Positions 1 through 7,473 are shown, numbered from the stretch's first letter. The stretch is DNA of 8,975 nucleotides from Flavobacteriaceae bacterium (GCA_030618945.1 JAUXCI010000095.1:1-8975), one strand, 5' to 3'. Notes: generated by a model not told the origin, from the letters alone. Numbers and translations: made by a program.

Positions 1-182
1 AACTTTGTAATAAGCTTATTCTTCGAAATACTTATATGACAAGAAGTGCATAATAAAGGGTGATCAGTTACTCCAGTTTTTTCATTGACATGTGATCTGG
101 CCATTTGACGTCCTGGATAATATATAAGTAATCCCATCCCAAGTATCAGGCTCGAAATCACAAATAATTTTATCCTTTTCAT
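1..182 (-). CDS. Haem c-binding exported protein, N-terminal part (cut by left edge)
   Basis: Reading from an ATG at 182 towards position 1 gives 60 residues with no stop, so the gene continues outside the window. It opens with a basic start (MKRIK), then a hydrophobic stretch at about residues 6-22 that is a signal peptide or membrane anchor. There is no lipobox cysteine. A c-type haem motif CTSCH lies at residues 45-49 (positions 36-50), preceded by the short segment TDHPLL. The start lies 6 bp after the stop of the HzsA-related gene, so it is almost certainly co-transcribed as the third gene of the minus-strand unit. The protein should face the periplasm, where haem is attached by the cytochrome c maturation system. 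The rest of the protein is not visible. It could be a small or multihaem cytochrome, or a haem segment leading into a larger domain such as a propeller. The haem motif and export signal are clear; the family is not. Confidence 0.72.
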   Translation of the reverse strand, partial: MKRIKLFVISSLILGMGLLIYYPGRQMARSHVNEKTGVTDHPLLCTSCHISISKNKLITK

Positions 183-188
183 ACTAAT

Positions 189-1625
189 TTATTCTGATTC
201 TACTTTTGCTTTTACTATTAGCCTGGTAAGCTGAGGAATTACAACAGGCTCCTTTAAAACCGAAAGTGGCTGCTTGTTGTCAGGCACAATTTCGTTTCCC
301 TGGTGGCAACCCACGCATCCGCGACGTTCATTAGGGCGAATATAGATCCAGCTGCCAGGTCCGTTTATAACATTTCCGTTTTTATCCAGCGTCTGGATTT
401 GAAAAGGGGTATCAGCGGCAACTTTTAAATAAACAGAACCATCCTTTTCAACATCTACTATTCCCAAAGAAGTTTCAAGCCCCAGTATTTCCATCTGTAC
501 ACCTTTCGATATAAGGCTGTCCTTTTTCAAATGATCATAGCCCGAAAAATTAATATCCTGACACAATAATAAACCCGAGTCGGAATCCATGTTTACCTCG
601 CTTGGGATTTTTTTAGGCCTTGTTTTCTTTTCTACCATAATTGCTTCAACTGCATTGAATTTTTTATCCAGATAAAGCGCTTTTTTTAAAGTTTGACTTT
701 CAGTATCAAATTCATAAAGCCCGTAAGATTCATTTTCAGAAGCTTTATAAGAAACCAGTAAGTTGCCGCTATTTTGTTCTCTCAAGCTGCGGAAACTACC
801 ATCCATATCTTTGGATAGTTCAAGCCTGCTATGCATAGGTCGACCATAATCAATTGCGATTAGTTTTCCTGCCTTATCAGCTTTGGCATCCGTTTCTATC
901 ATAATAATTTTACCCTGACTTGTTTCCACCGCGCTGCTATACAGAATACTTCCTTTTATACTTTGGTAAAATAGTTCAGCCTTTGTCCCATCTGGTCTTA
1001 AAACCATGAGTTTGCTTTCTTTGGTTTCAGGATAAAGTTCTCTACTGATTGACAACACCCTTCCGTCTTGTAGAATGCTCGAAGCAAAATAAGCATTAGG
1101 GTTAAAAGTTATTTGTTTTACTTCCGATCCGTCAAGATTACATGTAAATAAGGCGTGACCCGTATTCCCCATTTTATCTTTGTTGCGTTTACTATATAAG
1201 ATACGCCCTCCTGGCAAGTAAGCTGGATCTATACAATTTTCGTTTGAAGAAGTGATTTGCCTAACACTTAAAGCAGCCAGGTCCATTTCGTAAATCTGCC
1301 AGATTTCTCCTTTATTATTCTGGCCTGAGAAGATGATGAAATTGGCATCATAAGATATTTCAGGGGCACATGCTGAATAAAATGACTCGGTAAGTATGGT
1401 TGCTGAAATCTCTGAATCAGTAGGGTCAATAGCCACGATGCGCGATTCAGGCAGATAGCGCCATGATGATCCTGAAGAATAATTTACCTCTTCATGAATT
1501 TCAGGAACTTGAGACAATATGACCATGCCTTCCATCGGTCTGTCATTACACGACAAAAAGACGAATCCGGTAAAACCGAAAATGATTAAACTTCTGTAAA
1601 AAAAATGTAGTTTTTTACGCTTCAT
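189..1625 (-). CDS. HzsA-related mono-haem beta-propeller lipoprotein
   Basis: This 478-aa protein starts with a lipoprotein signal peptide: basic residues KRKK, a hydrophobic core, and lipobox FLSC with the lipidated cysteine at 26. Residues of about 85-330 look like a TolB/PD40-type beta-propeller, with blade motifs such as PEISYDANFIIFSG (88-101), DPAYLPGGRILYS (133-145) and SSILQDGRVLSIS (182-194). The segment VEAIMVEKKTRPKKIPS (326-342) and the C-terminal block with TPFQIQTLDKNGN (406-418), SWIYIRPNERRGC and haem motif CVGCH (437-441, positions 303-317) match what I recall of the hydrazine synthase alpha-subunit middle domain, annotated elsewhere as HzsA-related. The protein ends 37 residues after the haem, so no second haem domain is present. 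Hydrazine synthesis is not implied; an envelope redox or binding role is the safest inference. It sits 8 bp after the ASPIC lipoprotein gene and 6 bp before a haem c gene, so it is the middle gene of a compact operon. Confidence 0.8.
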   Translation of the reverse strand: MKRKKLHFFYRSLIIFGFTGFVFLSCNDRPMEGMVILSQVPEIHEEVNYSSGSSWRYLPESRIVAIDPTDSEISATILTESFYSACAPEISYDANFIIFSGQNNKGEIWQIYEMDLAALSVRQITSSNENCIDPAYLPGGRILYSKRNKDKMGNTGHALFTCNLDGSEVKQITFNPNAYFASSILQDGRVLSISRELYPETKESKLMVLRPDGTKAELFYQSIKGSILYSSAVETSQGKIIMIETDAKADKAGKLIAIDYGRPMHSRLELSKDMDGSFRSLREQNSGNLLVSYKASENESYGLYEFDTESQTLKKALYLDKKFNAVEAIMVEKKTRPKKIPSEVNMDSDSGLLLCQDINFSGYDHLKKDSLISKGVQMEILGLETSLGIVDVEKDGSVYLKVAADTPFQIQTLDKNGNVINGPGSWIYIRPNERRGCVGCHQGNEIVPDNKQPLSVLKEPVVIPQLTRLIVKAKVESE

Positions 1626-1633
1626 TTGCTTGC

Positions 1634-3358
1634 TTATTTTGGTTCAGTGACCGTCAATATTTGATTGGCTTTTACCTGTTCCAATACTTGATATTTGCCC
1701 GAAGGCCATTTAATTTCAATTTTCTCTATAAGCTCATTTTTCAAAAGTCCAAAATGTACGCGCGGGTCATTTTGAGAGAGGTAACCCGATGTGCTTTTTT
1801 TCTGAGCGGTTTGCACTTCACCTCCAACCGTTATCTTTATCCTTGACCCAACACCATCTCGATTGCTTGATTCACCCACGAGAAGAAGGCTAATCCAGTT
1901 ATTTTCACTCCCTTTATTATTTCTTAAGAACATACTCTCACTATCGAGATTCACTATAAAGATGTCAATATCACCATCGTTGTCATAGTCGCCCATACAG
2001 GCGCCACGTCCAACGTATTCTTCTCTAAAATACTGACCTCTTTCTATAGATACATCCTTAAATTTTCCTTCACCAAGGTTCTCGAACAACTGATCTTCCT
2101 GTCCGTATAAATGTTTCAATTCGCCATTGGCTTTAAAAAGATCGGCATCACCATCATTGTCGTAGTCCAAAAAAGAAGAAGACCATCCAACAAACTGTCC
2201 GGAGGCCATTGAAATTCCAGATGCATACGAATTATCTTTAAAAACGCCGTTGCCAAGGTTTTCGTAAAGCGAACAATAATTATCATCTGAAATAAACATA
2301 TCCAATAATTCATCTTTGTTATAATCGGCAAAATCAACTGACATACTCACAGTTGCTTCTCCGGCCTGGCTAAATCCTGTCCCTGACATTGTACCTTTGT
2401 CGGTGAAGCCTTTACCTTGATCATTATGCCATAAAAAATTTACTGTATGGTCATTGGCAACATAAATATCTGTATAACCATCGTCATCATAATCAGCCGC
2501 TCCAACACCCATGGCTCTTCCGTCAATATCCACAATCCCCATTTTTTCTGTAACATCTTCAAAGGTGCCATCACCTGAATTGTGGTATAAAATGTCTTTT
2601 TGGCTATCATAGGCAAGAGGACCTGGAAAACCGTCAGGCGCATAATAGTAACTATAGTCAGGATCAAAATTTAAATAATTACCCACGTATAAGTCTAACA
2701 ATCCGTCATTGTCATAATCGAGCCAAACCGCACCTACACTGCACTTTTCACCTCCTCCAACCATTCCGGTTGCTGTACTATTCTCAAAGGTTCCATCACC
2801 CTTATTTGTATAAAGGGTGTTGGGGCCATAGTTACTTATGTAAACATCCGGATAACCGTCATTGTTATAGTCGCCAACGGTAATTCCCATACTATACCAC
2901 GGGCCTTGTACACCTGCTTTATGGCTAACGTCCTCGAAGGTGCCATCCTGAAGATTGTGATACAAATGGTTTTCAGGTAATTCTGCAGGTTTATCATTTT
3001 TGCTAAATCCCTTTATCCAAGTACCACTGGTAACGTAAACATCTAAAAAGCCATCTTGATCATAATCGAGAAAAGCTGCTCCTCCACCAACTGATTCCAC
3101 AATATTCTTCATTTCATCTGCACCAATTGAGTGCACAAAATTGAGCCCAATTTCTGCTCCAATTTCCTGATAATATTCCTCATTGCTTAATGGGGAAATT
3201 AAGTCAGAATCGCTTTTAGAAGCCGATGATGATTTATCACTTAAATCACAAGCTCCTGTCAATGGAAGAAGAATGAACAAGAAAATAATTTTATAAATCG
3301 AAGAACCTTTGTAATAATTTCTGTTTTCACCCATATATGAATCATTTTTTAGCATCAT
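1634..3358 (-). CDS. VCBS/FG-GAP repeat lipoprotein with C-terminal ASPIC/UnbV domain (CRTAC1-like)
   Basis: The 574-aa protein has a hydrophobic core at about 22-35 ending in lipobox LTGAC (Cys37), so it is an envelope lipoprotein. Seven calcium-loop motifs of the DxDxDGxxD type follow, at about residues 97, 161, 212, 287, 343, 396 and 455; examples are DYDQDGFLDVYV and DYDNDGDIDIFI. They are usually preceded by NxGDGTFEDVS blade strands, which fits an integrin-like seven-blade propeller. The fifth motif is degenerate (DYNKDELLD, Glu replacing the loop Gly). Residues of about 500-571 form an ASPIC/UnbV domain, with GVGSRIKI, SGYLSQNDPRVHFGL and IEIKWPSGK. The order of propeller then ASPIC is that of CRTAC1-type proteins. 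The annotated start gives a long N-region; Met9 would give a more usual signal peptide and is a real alternative. It is the first gene of the minus-strand unit and is divergent from a second ASPIC lipoprotein. The ligand is unknown. Confidence 0.88.
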   Translation of the reverse strand: MMLKNDSYMGENRNYYKGSSIYKIIFLFILLPLTGACDLSDKSSSASKSDSDLISPLSNEEYYQEIGAEIGLNFVHSIGADEMKNIVESVGGGAAFLDYDQDGFLDVYVTSGTWIKGFSKNDKPAELPENHLYHNLQDGTFEDVSHKAGVQGPWYSMGITVGDYNNDGYPDVYISNYGPNTLYTNKGDGTFENSTATGMVGGGEKCSVGAVWLDYDNDGLLDLYVGNYLNFDPDYSYYYAPDGFPGPLAYDSQKDILYHNSGDGTFEDVTEKMGIVDIDGRAMGVGAADYDDDGYTDIYVANDHTVNFLWHNDQGKGFTDKGTMSGTGFSQAGEATVSMSVDFADYNKDELLDMFISDDNYCSLYENLGNGVFKDNSYASGISMASGQFVGWSSSFLDYDNDGDADLFKANGELKHLYGQEDQLFENLGEGKFKDVSIERGQYFREEYVGRGACMGDYDNDGDIDIFIVNLDSESMFLRNNKGSENNWISLLLVGESSNRDGVGSRIKITVGGEVQTAQKKSTSGYLSQNDPRVHFGLLKNELIEKIEIKWPSGKYQVLEQVKANQILTVTEPK

Positions 3359-3426
3359 TTTAACTCATCTTTAAATTCTTTCATATACACTTTAACTGAA
3401 AATATTTAGGCTACATTATTCTTTAT

Positions 3427-3446
3427 TTTCCTTTTTTTTAAGGAAA
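3427..3446. repeat. Short inverted repeat (7-bp stem, T6 loop) in the leader side of the minus-strand operon
   Basis: The arms TTTCCTT (3427-3433) and AAGGAAA (3440-3446) are perfectly complementary around a run of six T. It lies about 70-90 nt upstream of the ATG of the 574-aa lipoprotein gene. It could form a weak hairpin in that leader, or simply reflect the A/T-rich composition. No function can be assigned. Confidence 0.3.
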
Positions 3447-3533
3447 TTTGACAAGTTTTGAGCGGTCGATTTTAAAGTATAAGTGGCGCTTATTAAAGCT
3501 TCGCCAAAGTTGCGTTTGTTTTGGATAAAAAAG

Positions 3534-3549
3534 AATGACAATTGTCATT
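3534..3549. promoter_or_regulatory. Perfect 16-bp palindrome, candidate operator
   Basis: AATGACAATTGTCATT reads the same on both strands without mismatch. Symmetry stops at the flanking bases (G on the left, A on the right), so the unit is exactly 16 bp. It lies about 117 bp upstream of the plus-strand start at 3666 and about 175 bp upstream of the minus-strand start at 3358, in a position from which a dimeric regulator could act on either gene. The 8-bp half-site AATGACAA contains the TGACA core found in many regulator sites, but no specific regulator can be named. Its role as an operator is inferred from symmetry and position only. Confidence 0.4.
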
Positions 3550-3665
3550 AAAAAAAATCATGCTTTCTCCTTTCTTTACAAAGATTTTTGGAGGAAATTG
3601 ATTATCAAATAGTTCCGAAATTTGGATCGGATATGCTCAGATTAATATGTAACTAATATATCATA

Positions 3666-6600
3666 ATGAAGTATGCTAATGTATTGGGCTTATTCGTGGC
3701 CAGTTGCCTGATTTTCAGTTGCAATACGAGTAAAAAAAAGGATTTATTTACTTTTGTTAAAACTTCAAAGTCAAATATTACTTTCTCAAATAATATCGTT
3801 GAAAATGACAGTATAAATCCGAGTGATTGCCTTAATTGTTTTAATGGTGGAGGTGTCGGTATCGGTGATTTTAACAATGATGGTCTTTCAGATATCATCT
3901 TTACAGGGAATCAGATATCTTCCGTTTTGTACTTAAACAGAGGTGATTTAAAATTTGAGGACATTTCGCTAGAAGCTGGCTTTTCTACAAAAAGCTGGAT
4001 CACTGGTGTTTCAATTGTCGATATTAATTCAGATGGTTTTGACGACATCTATTTGAGTGTGGCCGGTGTTAGTTGCGACAAAGGTTGCAAAAATTTACTG
4101 TTCGTCAACAATGGATTAAATAAAAACGGTATTCCCACTTTTACCGAACAGGCTGAAGCTTATGGTTTAGATGACAAAAATTACGCAACCCAATCCGTTT
4201 TTTTTGATTATGATCTAGACGGAGACCTGGATGTATTTATTGTTCATAATAAAAATGATATTAATAATCGCAATCATCCTATACCCAAGCATTTATGGCC
4301 AGAAGATCTCACGGATTATTTACTCCGAAACGATCGCGTTGAAGGTATTGATCATCCATTTTTTACAAACGTATCTAATGAGCTTAATATCAATCAAAAA
4401 GGCTTTGGCCTAGGGGTAGGTTTAGCTGACTTCAACAATGACGGTCTCGTTGATATATATGTGTCAAATGATTTTATAACAGAAGATCTTATATACATCA
4501 ATAAGGCTCACAAGGATAGCCTTAACCCTCACTTTGAAGAATCAAACAGGCATTATTTAGGCCATATGACAACCAATGGAATGGGAATGGATATTGCCGA
4601 TATCAATGATGATGGTTTCTCAGATGTTTTTGTTTTAGATATGCTCCCAAATAAGTACAAAAACCTCAAAAGAGTAATGATGCCCATGAATTATTCAGGT
4701 TTTATGAATGTTCAAAACAATTTATATGCCCCTCAATATATGCGTAACACGCTACAGCTTGGCAACGGGCAATTGAAAGGGGAACCTATTAGAAGTAGTG
4801 AAGTGGCCTTTTTATTTGGGCTTGATCGAACGGATTGGAGTTGGGCACCTTTGATGGTCGATTTTGACAATGATGGCGACAAGGATATTTATATAACCAA
4901 TGGCTATATTAAAAATGTCATTGATCGTGATTATATTAATTTTATCTCTCAGAAAAATAACGCTTTTACGTCTGAAAAGGATAGGTCAAAAAAATTCATC
5001 GAAGACTTACCCGCAGTCAAGGAGCCTAATTTTTTCTATGAGCAAACTGAAAATGATGAATTTGACGATGTTTCTTCTTCCTGGATCAAAGCCTTACCCT
5101 CGCTTTCAAACGGGGTTGCCTATGCCGACTTTGACCTGGACGGAGATATCGATTTAGTGGTGAGTAATATCAACACTGAAGCTTTCCTTTTAGAAAACAA
5201 TAGCGCTGAAAAACTTGACAATCATTATCTCCGACTCAAACTCAAAGGGCTAGAGAACAACCCACGTGCCATAGGTGCAAAAGTCATCCTTTGGGCCAAC
5301 AATAAAGAACAACACCAATTCCAAAGCGTAATTAGGGGATACCTGTCGTCGGTTGAACCCATCATTCATTTTGGATTAAAATCAACCAGAATTGATTCCT
5401 TGCAAATTCTCTGGCCGGGCGGTAAATCAACAAAAATTAAAGAACTGGTGGCTGATCAATTGCTTGAAATAGATCAGGCAAGTGGACTGGATCAAATTTC
5501 AGAAAAACCCCATCAAAATTATGTGTTTAATGAAAAAGATAGCGTGTTGAATTTTTCGCATAAAGAGAATAACTACAACGAATATATGGACCAGCCCTTG
5601 CTGATGCGACAATATTCTCAATCAGGTCCTTCCATTGCAGTAGCCAATGTTGATGGTAAGCCAGGGGATGAAATCTTTTTTGGGGCCAGCCATAAACAAG
5701 CGGGAACAATATGGTTTCAGGATTCTTTGGGCGTATATTATCCAAAACAGAAACTTGACTCAATTTATGAAGATGGTGATGCTATTTTTATCGACGTAGA
5801 TAATGACGCAGATCTTGACCTCTATGTAAGCAGTGGTAGCAATGAATTTTTTGAAAACTCACCAAATTATCTGGACAGGTTATACCTGAATAATGGACAA
5901 GGTGACTTTTTAAGATCGGAAAAATCTTTGCCTGAAATATATCAAAGCACGGCTTGTGTACGAGCCATTGACTTCGATCACGACAATGACTTGGACCTTT
6001 TCGTCGGAGCCAGGCTAACACCTTTTAACTACCCAAAAACTCCCGAAAGCTACATCCTTATAAACGACAATGGTTCCTTTACCAAACAAGCTGAATCGGA
6101 CATTTCATGGGTTGGTATGGTTACAGATGCCTTATGGGTTGATATAGACAACGATTCCTGGGAGGATTTAATTGTTGTGGGCGAATTTATGCCCATAAGC
6201 ATTTTTAAAAACCATCAGGGGACATTGAAAAGAATGCCAGCAACATGGCTAGATGAGGGCAATGATGAAATGTCAACTGAAGGTTGGTGGAATTGCATTG
6301 AGGCCGCTGATTTTGACAACGATGGAGATATTGATTTTATAGCAGGAAACCAGGGATTGAATGGTTTTATAAAACCTGAAAAGAATTTCCCTCTGTATGT
6401 TTACAACAAAGATTTTGACGAAAATGGCACAATGGACCCGGTTTTAGGTCAATATTTCGAGGATGATGGAGAAAATATATTATTCCCAATTCATACACGT
6501 GATGATATTAAGAAACAGTTTCCTGAGACCATGATTCACTTTTATACCTATGAGCAATTTGCAGACCTGGATTTTAAATCCGTCTTAGAAATTAAAAATT

Positions 6601-7007
6601 TAGAAGAAAACACCTTTAAAGCCACTACTTTTGCCAGTTCTTTTATTGAAAATTTAGGTGATGGTAAGTTCAAACTTCGCGCGCTCCCAAAATCATGTCA
6701 GGTTGCACCAGTTAACAATCTTCTTATAGACGATTTTGATCAGGATGGATCATTGGATGTTCTTATGGTGGGTAATGATCTAACGGCAGAATCCAATTAT
6801 GGGAAATTAGATGCCTTTACAGGGATTTTACTAAAAATAAAGGAAAATGAATTTGAAGTTGTCCCGAGTAGGACGTCGGGTTTTTACGTACCATATCAAT
6901 CAAATTACCTCGCTCCCTTTACGGGTGCAAAAGAAGGTAAATTCGTTATAGCGACACAAAATAATCAGAAAGCTAAGGTTTTTGAAATTTCTTCAGCGAA
7001 AAACTGA
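3666..7007 (+). CDS. Large VCBS-repeat lipoprotein with central ASPIC/UnbV domain
   Basis: This 1113-aa protein has a short signal peptide with lipobox-like IFSC (Cys19); VASC (Cys14) is a less likely alternative. It carries 14 DxDxDGxxD-type calcium-loop motifs. Seven precede the ASPIC domain (about residues 68, 119, 181, 255, 312, 399, 488) and seven follow it or lie in the second half (about 661, 710, 769, 826, 882, 916, 1023). The motifs at 661, 710, 769, 826 and 916 depart from consensus. The ASPIC/UnbV domain spans about 521-602, with AIGAKVILW, SVIRGYLSSVEPIIHFGL and LQILWPGGK. This propeller-ASPIC-propeller plan matches the long VCBS proteins common in Bacteroidota, some of which sit beside SusC/SusD genes; none is visible here. 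Four cysteines in the first two blades (CLNC at 55-58, CDKGC at 137-141) could form disulfides or bind metal. The gene is divergent from the shorter ASPIC gene and ends 43 bp before a convergent receiver gene. It is probably an outer-membrane surface protein; the ligand is unknown. Confidence 0.87.
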   Translation: MKYANVLGLFVASCLIFSCNTSKKKDLFTFVKTSKSNITFSNNIVENDSINPSDCLNCFNGGGVGIGDFNNDGLSDIIFTGNQISSVLYLNRGDLKFEDISLEAGFSTKSWITGVSIVDINSDGFDDIYLSVAGVSCDKGCKNLLFVNNGLNKNGIPTFTEQAEAYGLDDKNYATQSVFFDYDLDGDLDVFIVHNKNDINNRNHPIPKHLWPEDLTDYLLRNDRVEGIDHPFFTNVSNELNINQKGFGLGVGLADFNNDGLVDIYVSNDFITEDLIYINKAHKDSLNPHFEESNRHYLGHMTTNGMGMDIADINDDGFSDVFVLDMLPNKYKNLKRVMMPMNYSGFMNVQNNLYAPQYMRNTLQLGNGQLKGEPIRSSEVAFLFGLDRTDWSWAPLMVDFDNDGDKDIYITNGYIKNVIDRDYINFISQKNNAFTSEKDRSKKFIEDLPAVKEPNFFYEQTENDEFDDVSSSWIKALPSLSNGVAYADFDLDGDIDLVVSNINTEAFLLENNSAEKLDNHYLRLKLKGLENNPRAIGAKVILWANNKEQHQFQSVIRGYLSSVEPIIHFGLKSTRIDSLQILWPGGKSTKIKELVADQLLEIDQASGLDQISEKPHQNYVFNEKDSVLNFSHKENNYNEYMDQPLLMRQYSQSGPSIAVANVDGKPGDEIFFGASHKQAGTIWFQDSLGVYYPKQKLDSIYEDGDAIFIDVDNDADLDLYVSSGSNEFFENSPNYLDRLYLNNGQGDFLRSEKSLPEIYQSTACVRAIDFDHDNDLDLFVGARLTPFNYPKTPESYILINDNGSFTKQAESDISWVGMVTDALWVDIDNDSWEDLIVVGEFMPISIFKNHQGTLKRMPATWLDEGNDEMSTEGWWNCIEAADFDNDGDIDFIAGNQGLNGFIKPEKNFPLYVYNKDFDENGTMDPVLGQYFEDDGENILFPIHTRDDIKKQFPETMIHFYTYEQFADLDFKSVLEIKNLEENTFKATTFASSFIENLGDGKFKLRALPKSCQVAPVNNLLIDDFDQDGSLDVLMVGNDLTAESNYGKLDAFTGILLKIKENEFEVVPSRTSGFYVPYQSNYLAPFTGAKEGKFVIATQNNQKAKVFEISSAKN

Positions 7008-7050
7008 AATGATCATGGCTAAAAATTTTGCCTGTCAAAAAATATAGGTT

Positions 7051-7425
7051 TCAATTCAAAAAGCTTTTTACCTCTTCTTTAAGCGAATCGAAATTGATGG
7101 GTTTGGTAAAAAATTCCTTTGCTCCTGAAGCCATGGCTTTATCGTGGTTATCTTTATCTCCATAGGCCGAAATCATGCTTACCTTGATTTGTGGAAATCG
7201 TTGTTTAACAATGTCTAACAGATCAAGCCCTGTCATTCCTGGCATATTAATATCTGAAAATATATACATGACCTTTGGTGGAATATTTTTCTCAAGAAAC
7301 TCAAGTGCTTCCTGACCTGAAAAAGCAAAGACCAATTCAAGACTATTGTTTTTTAATTCTTTTCTAAACTTTTGCCGAAAAAGGACTTCAACGACTTTTT
7401 CATCGACAACTACAAGTATTCTCAT
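7051..7425 (-). CDS. Single-domain response regulator (CheY-like receiver) with altered acidic pocket
   Basis: The 124-aa protein is one receiver domain with nothing after it. The phosphoacceptor is Asp58 in SDINMPGMTG, the switch residue is Ser86 (SMISAYGD) and the conserved lysine is Lys108 (FTKPI). The N-terminal strand reads ILVVVDEK where receivers normally have ILVVDDE. Val7 (codon GTC at 7405-7407) therefore replaces the first acidic residue (Asp12 in CheY), while Asp8 keeps the second. GTC is one base from the Asp codon GAC. The protein has no DNA-binding domain, so signalling must be by protein contact or phosphotransfer. It is in the same direction as, and 48 bp downstream of, the histidine kinase gene, which makes that kinase its likely partner. 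The gene is convergent with the 1113-aa lipoprotein gene. No clear terminator hairpin lies in the 43-bp gap between them. Confidence 0.9.
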   Translation of the reverse strand: MRILVVVDEKVVEVLFRQKFRKELKNNSLELVFAFSGQEALEFLEKNIPPKVMYIFSDINMPGMTGLDLLDIVKQRFPQIKVSMISAYGDKDNHDKAMASGAKEFFTKPINFDSLKEEVKSFLN

Positions 7426-7473
7426 ACGATATTATTTGGGGGTTATGGTTAATTCAATTATTTTCTTTCCTTG

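Larger units (their letters stand above)
3359..3665. promoter_or_regulatory. Divergent intergenic region between two ASPIC lipoprotein genes
   Basis: These 307 bp separate two diverging genes and must hold the promoters for both, unless transcription starts inside a gene. I found no reading frame with protein-like character and no tRNA or other RNA gene. I looked for the Bacteroidota promoter pattern (TTTG near -33, TAnnTTTG near -7) on both strands and found only imperfect matches, such as GATTTTTG at 3583-3590 on the plus strand, with no properly spaced TTTG. The region is AT-rich and contains a perfect palindrome and a hairpin listed separately. Neither start has a clear Shine-Dalgarno sequence, which is normal in this phylum. 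Confidence 0.6.

Noticed and set aside
189..1625. Calling the HzsA-related protein a hydrazine synthase subunit
   Set aside because: Only the propeller and single-haem domain are present, the recalled tyrosine ligand position is Glu, and no partner subunits are visible.
3485..3505. GGCG...CGCC inverted repeat in the divergent region
   Set aside because: Only four outer base pairs match and the inner bases do not extend the stem, so it is not distinguishable from chance.
3653..3898. Minus-strand 81-codon reading frame overlapping the start of the large lipoprotein gene
   Set aside because: It lies opposite the signal peptide and first blade of a clear gene and shows no recognisable protein motif.
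5527..6021. Two minus-strand reading frames of 77-78 codons inside the large lipoprotein gene
   Set aside because: They lie antisense to well-supported repeat-coding sequence and have unlikely composition; they are shadows.
7008..7050. Bidirectional terminator in the 43-bp convergent gap
   Set aside because: No stem with GC pairs followed by a T run was found on either strand.
7058..7069. Palindrome AAAAAGCTTTTT as a terminator between the convergent genes
   Set aside because: It is loopless, A/T-only apart from one GC step, and lies inside the last codons of the receiver gene. It is better explained by composition.
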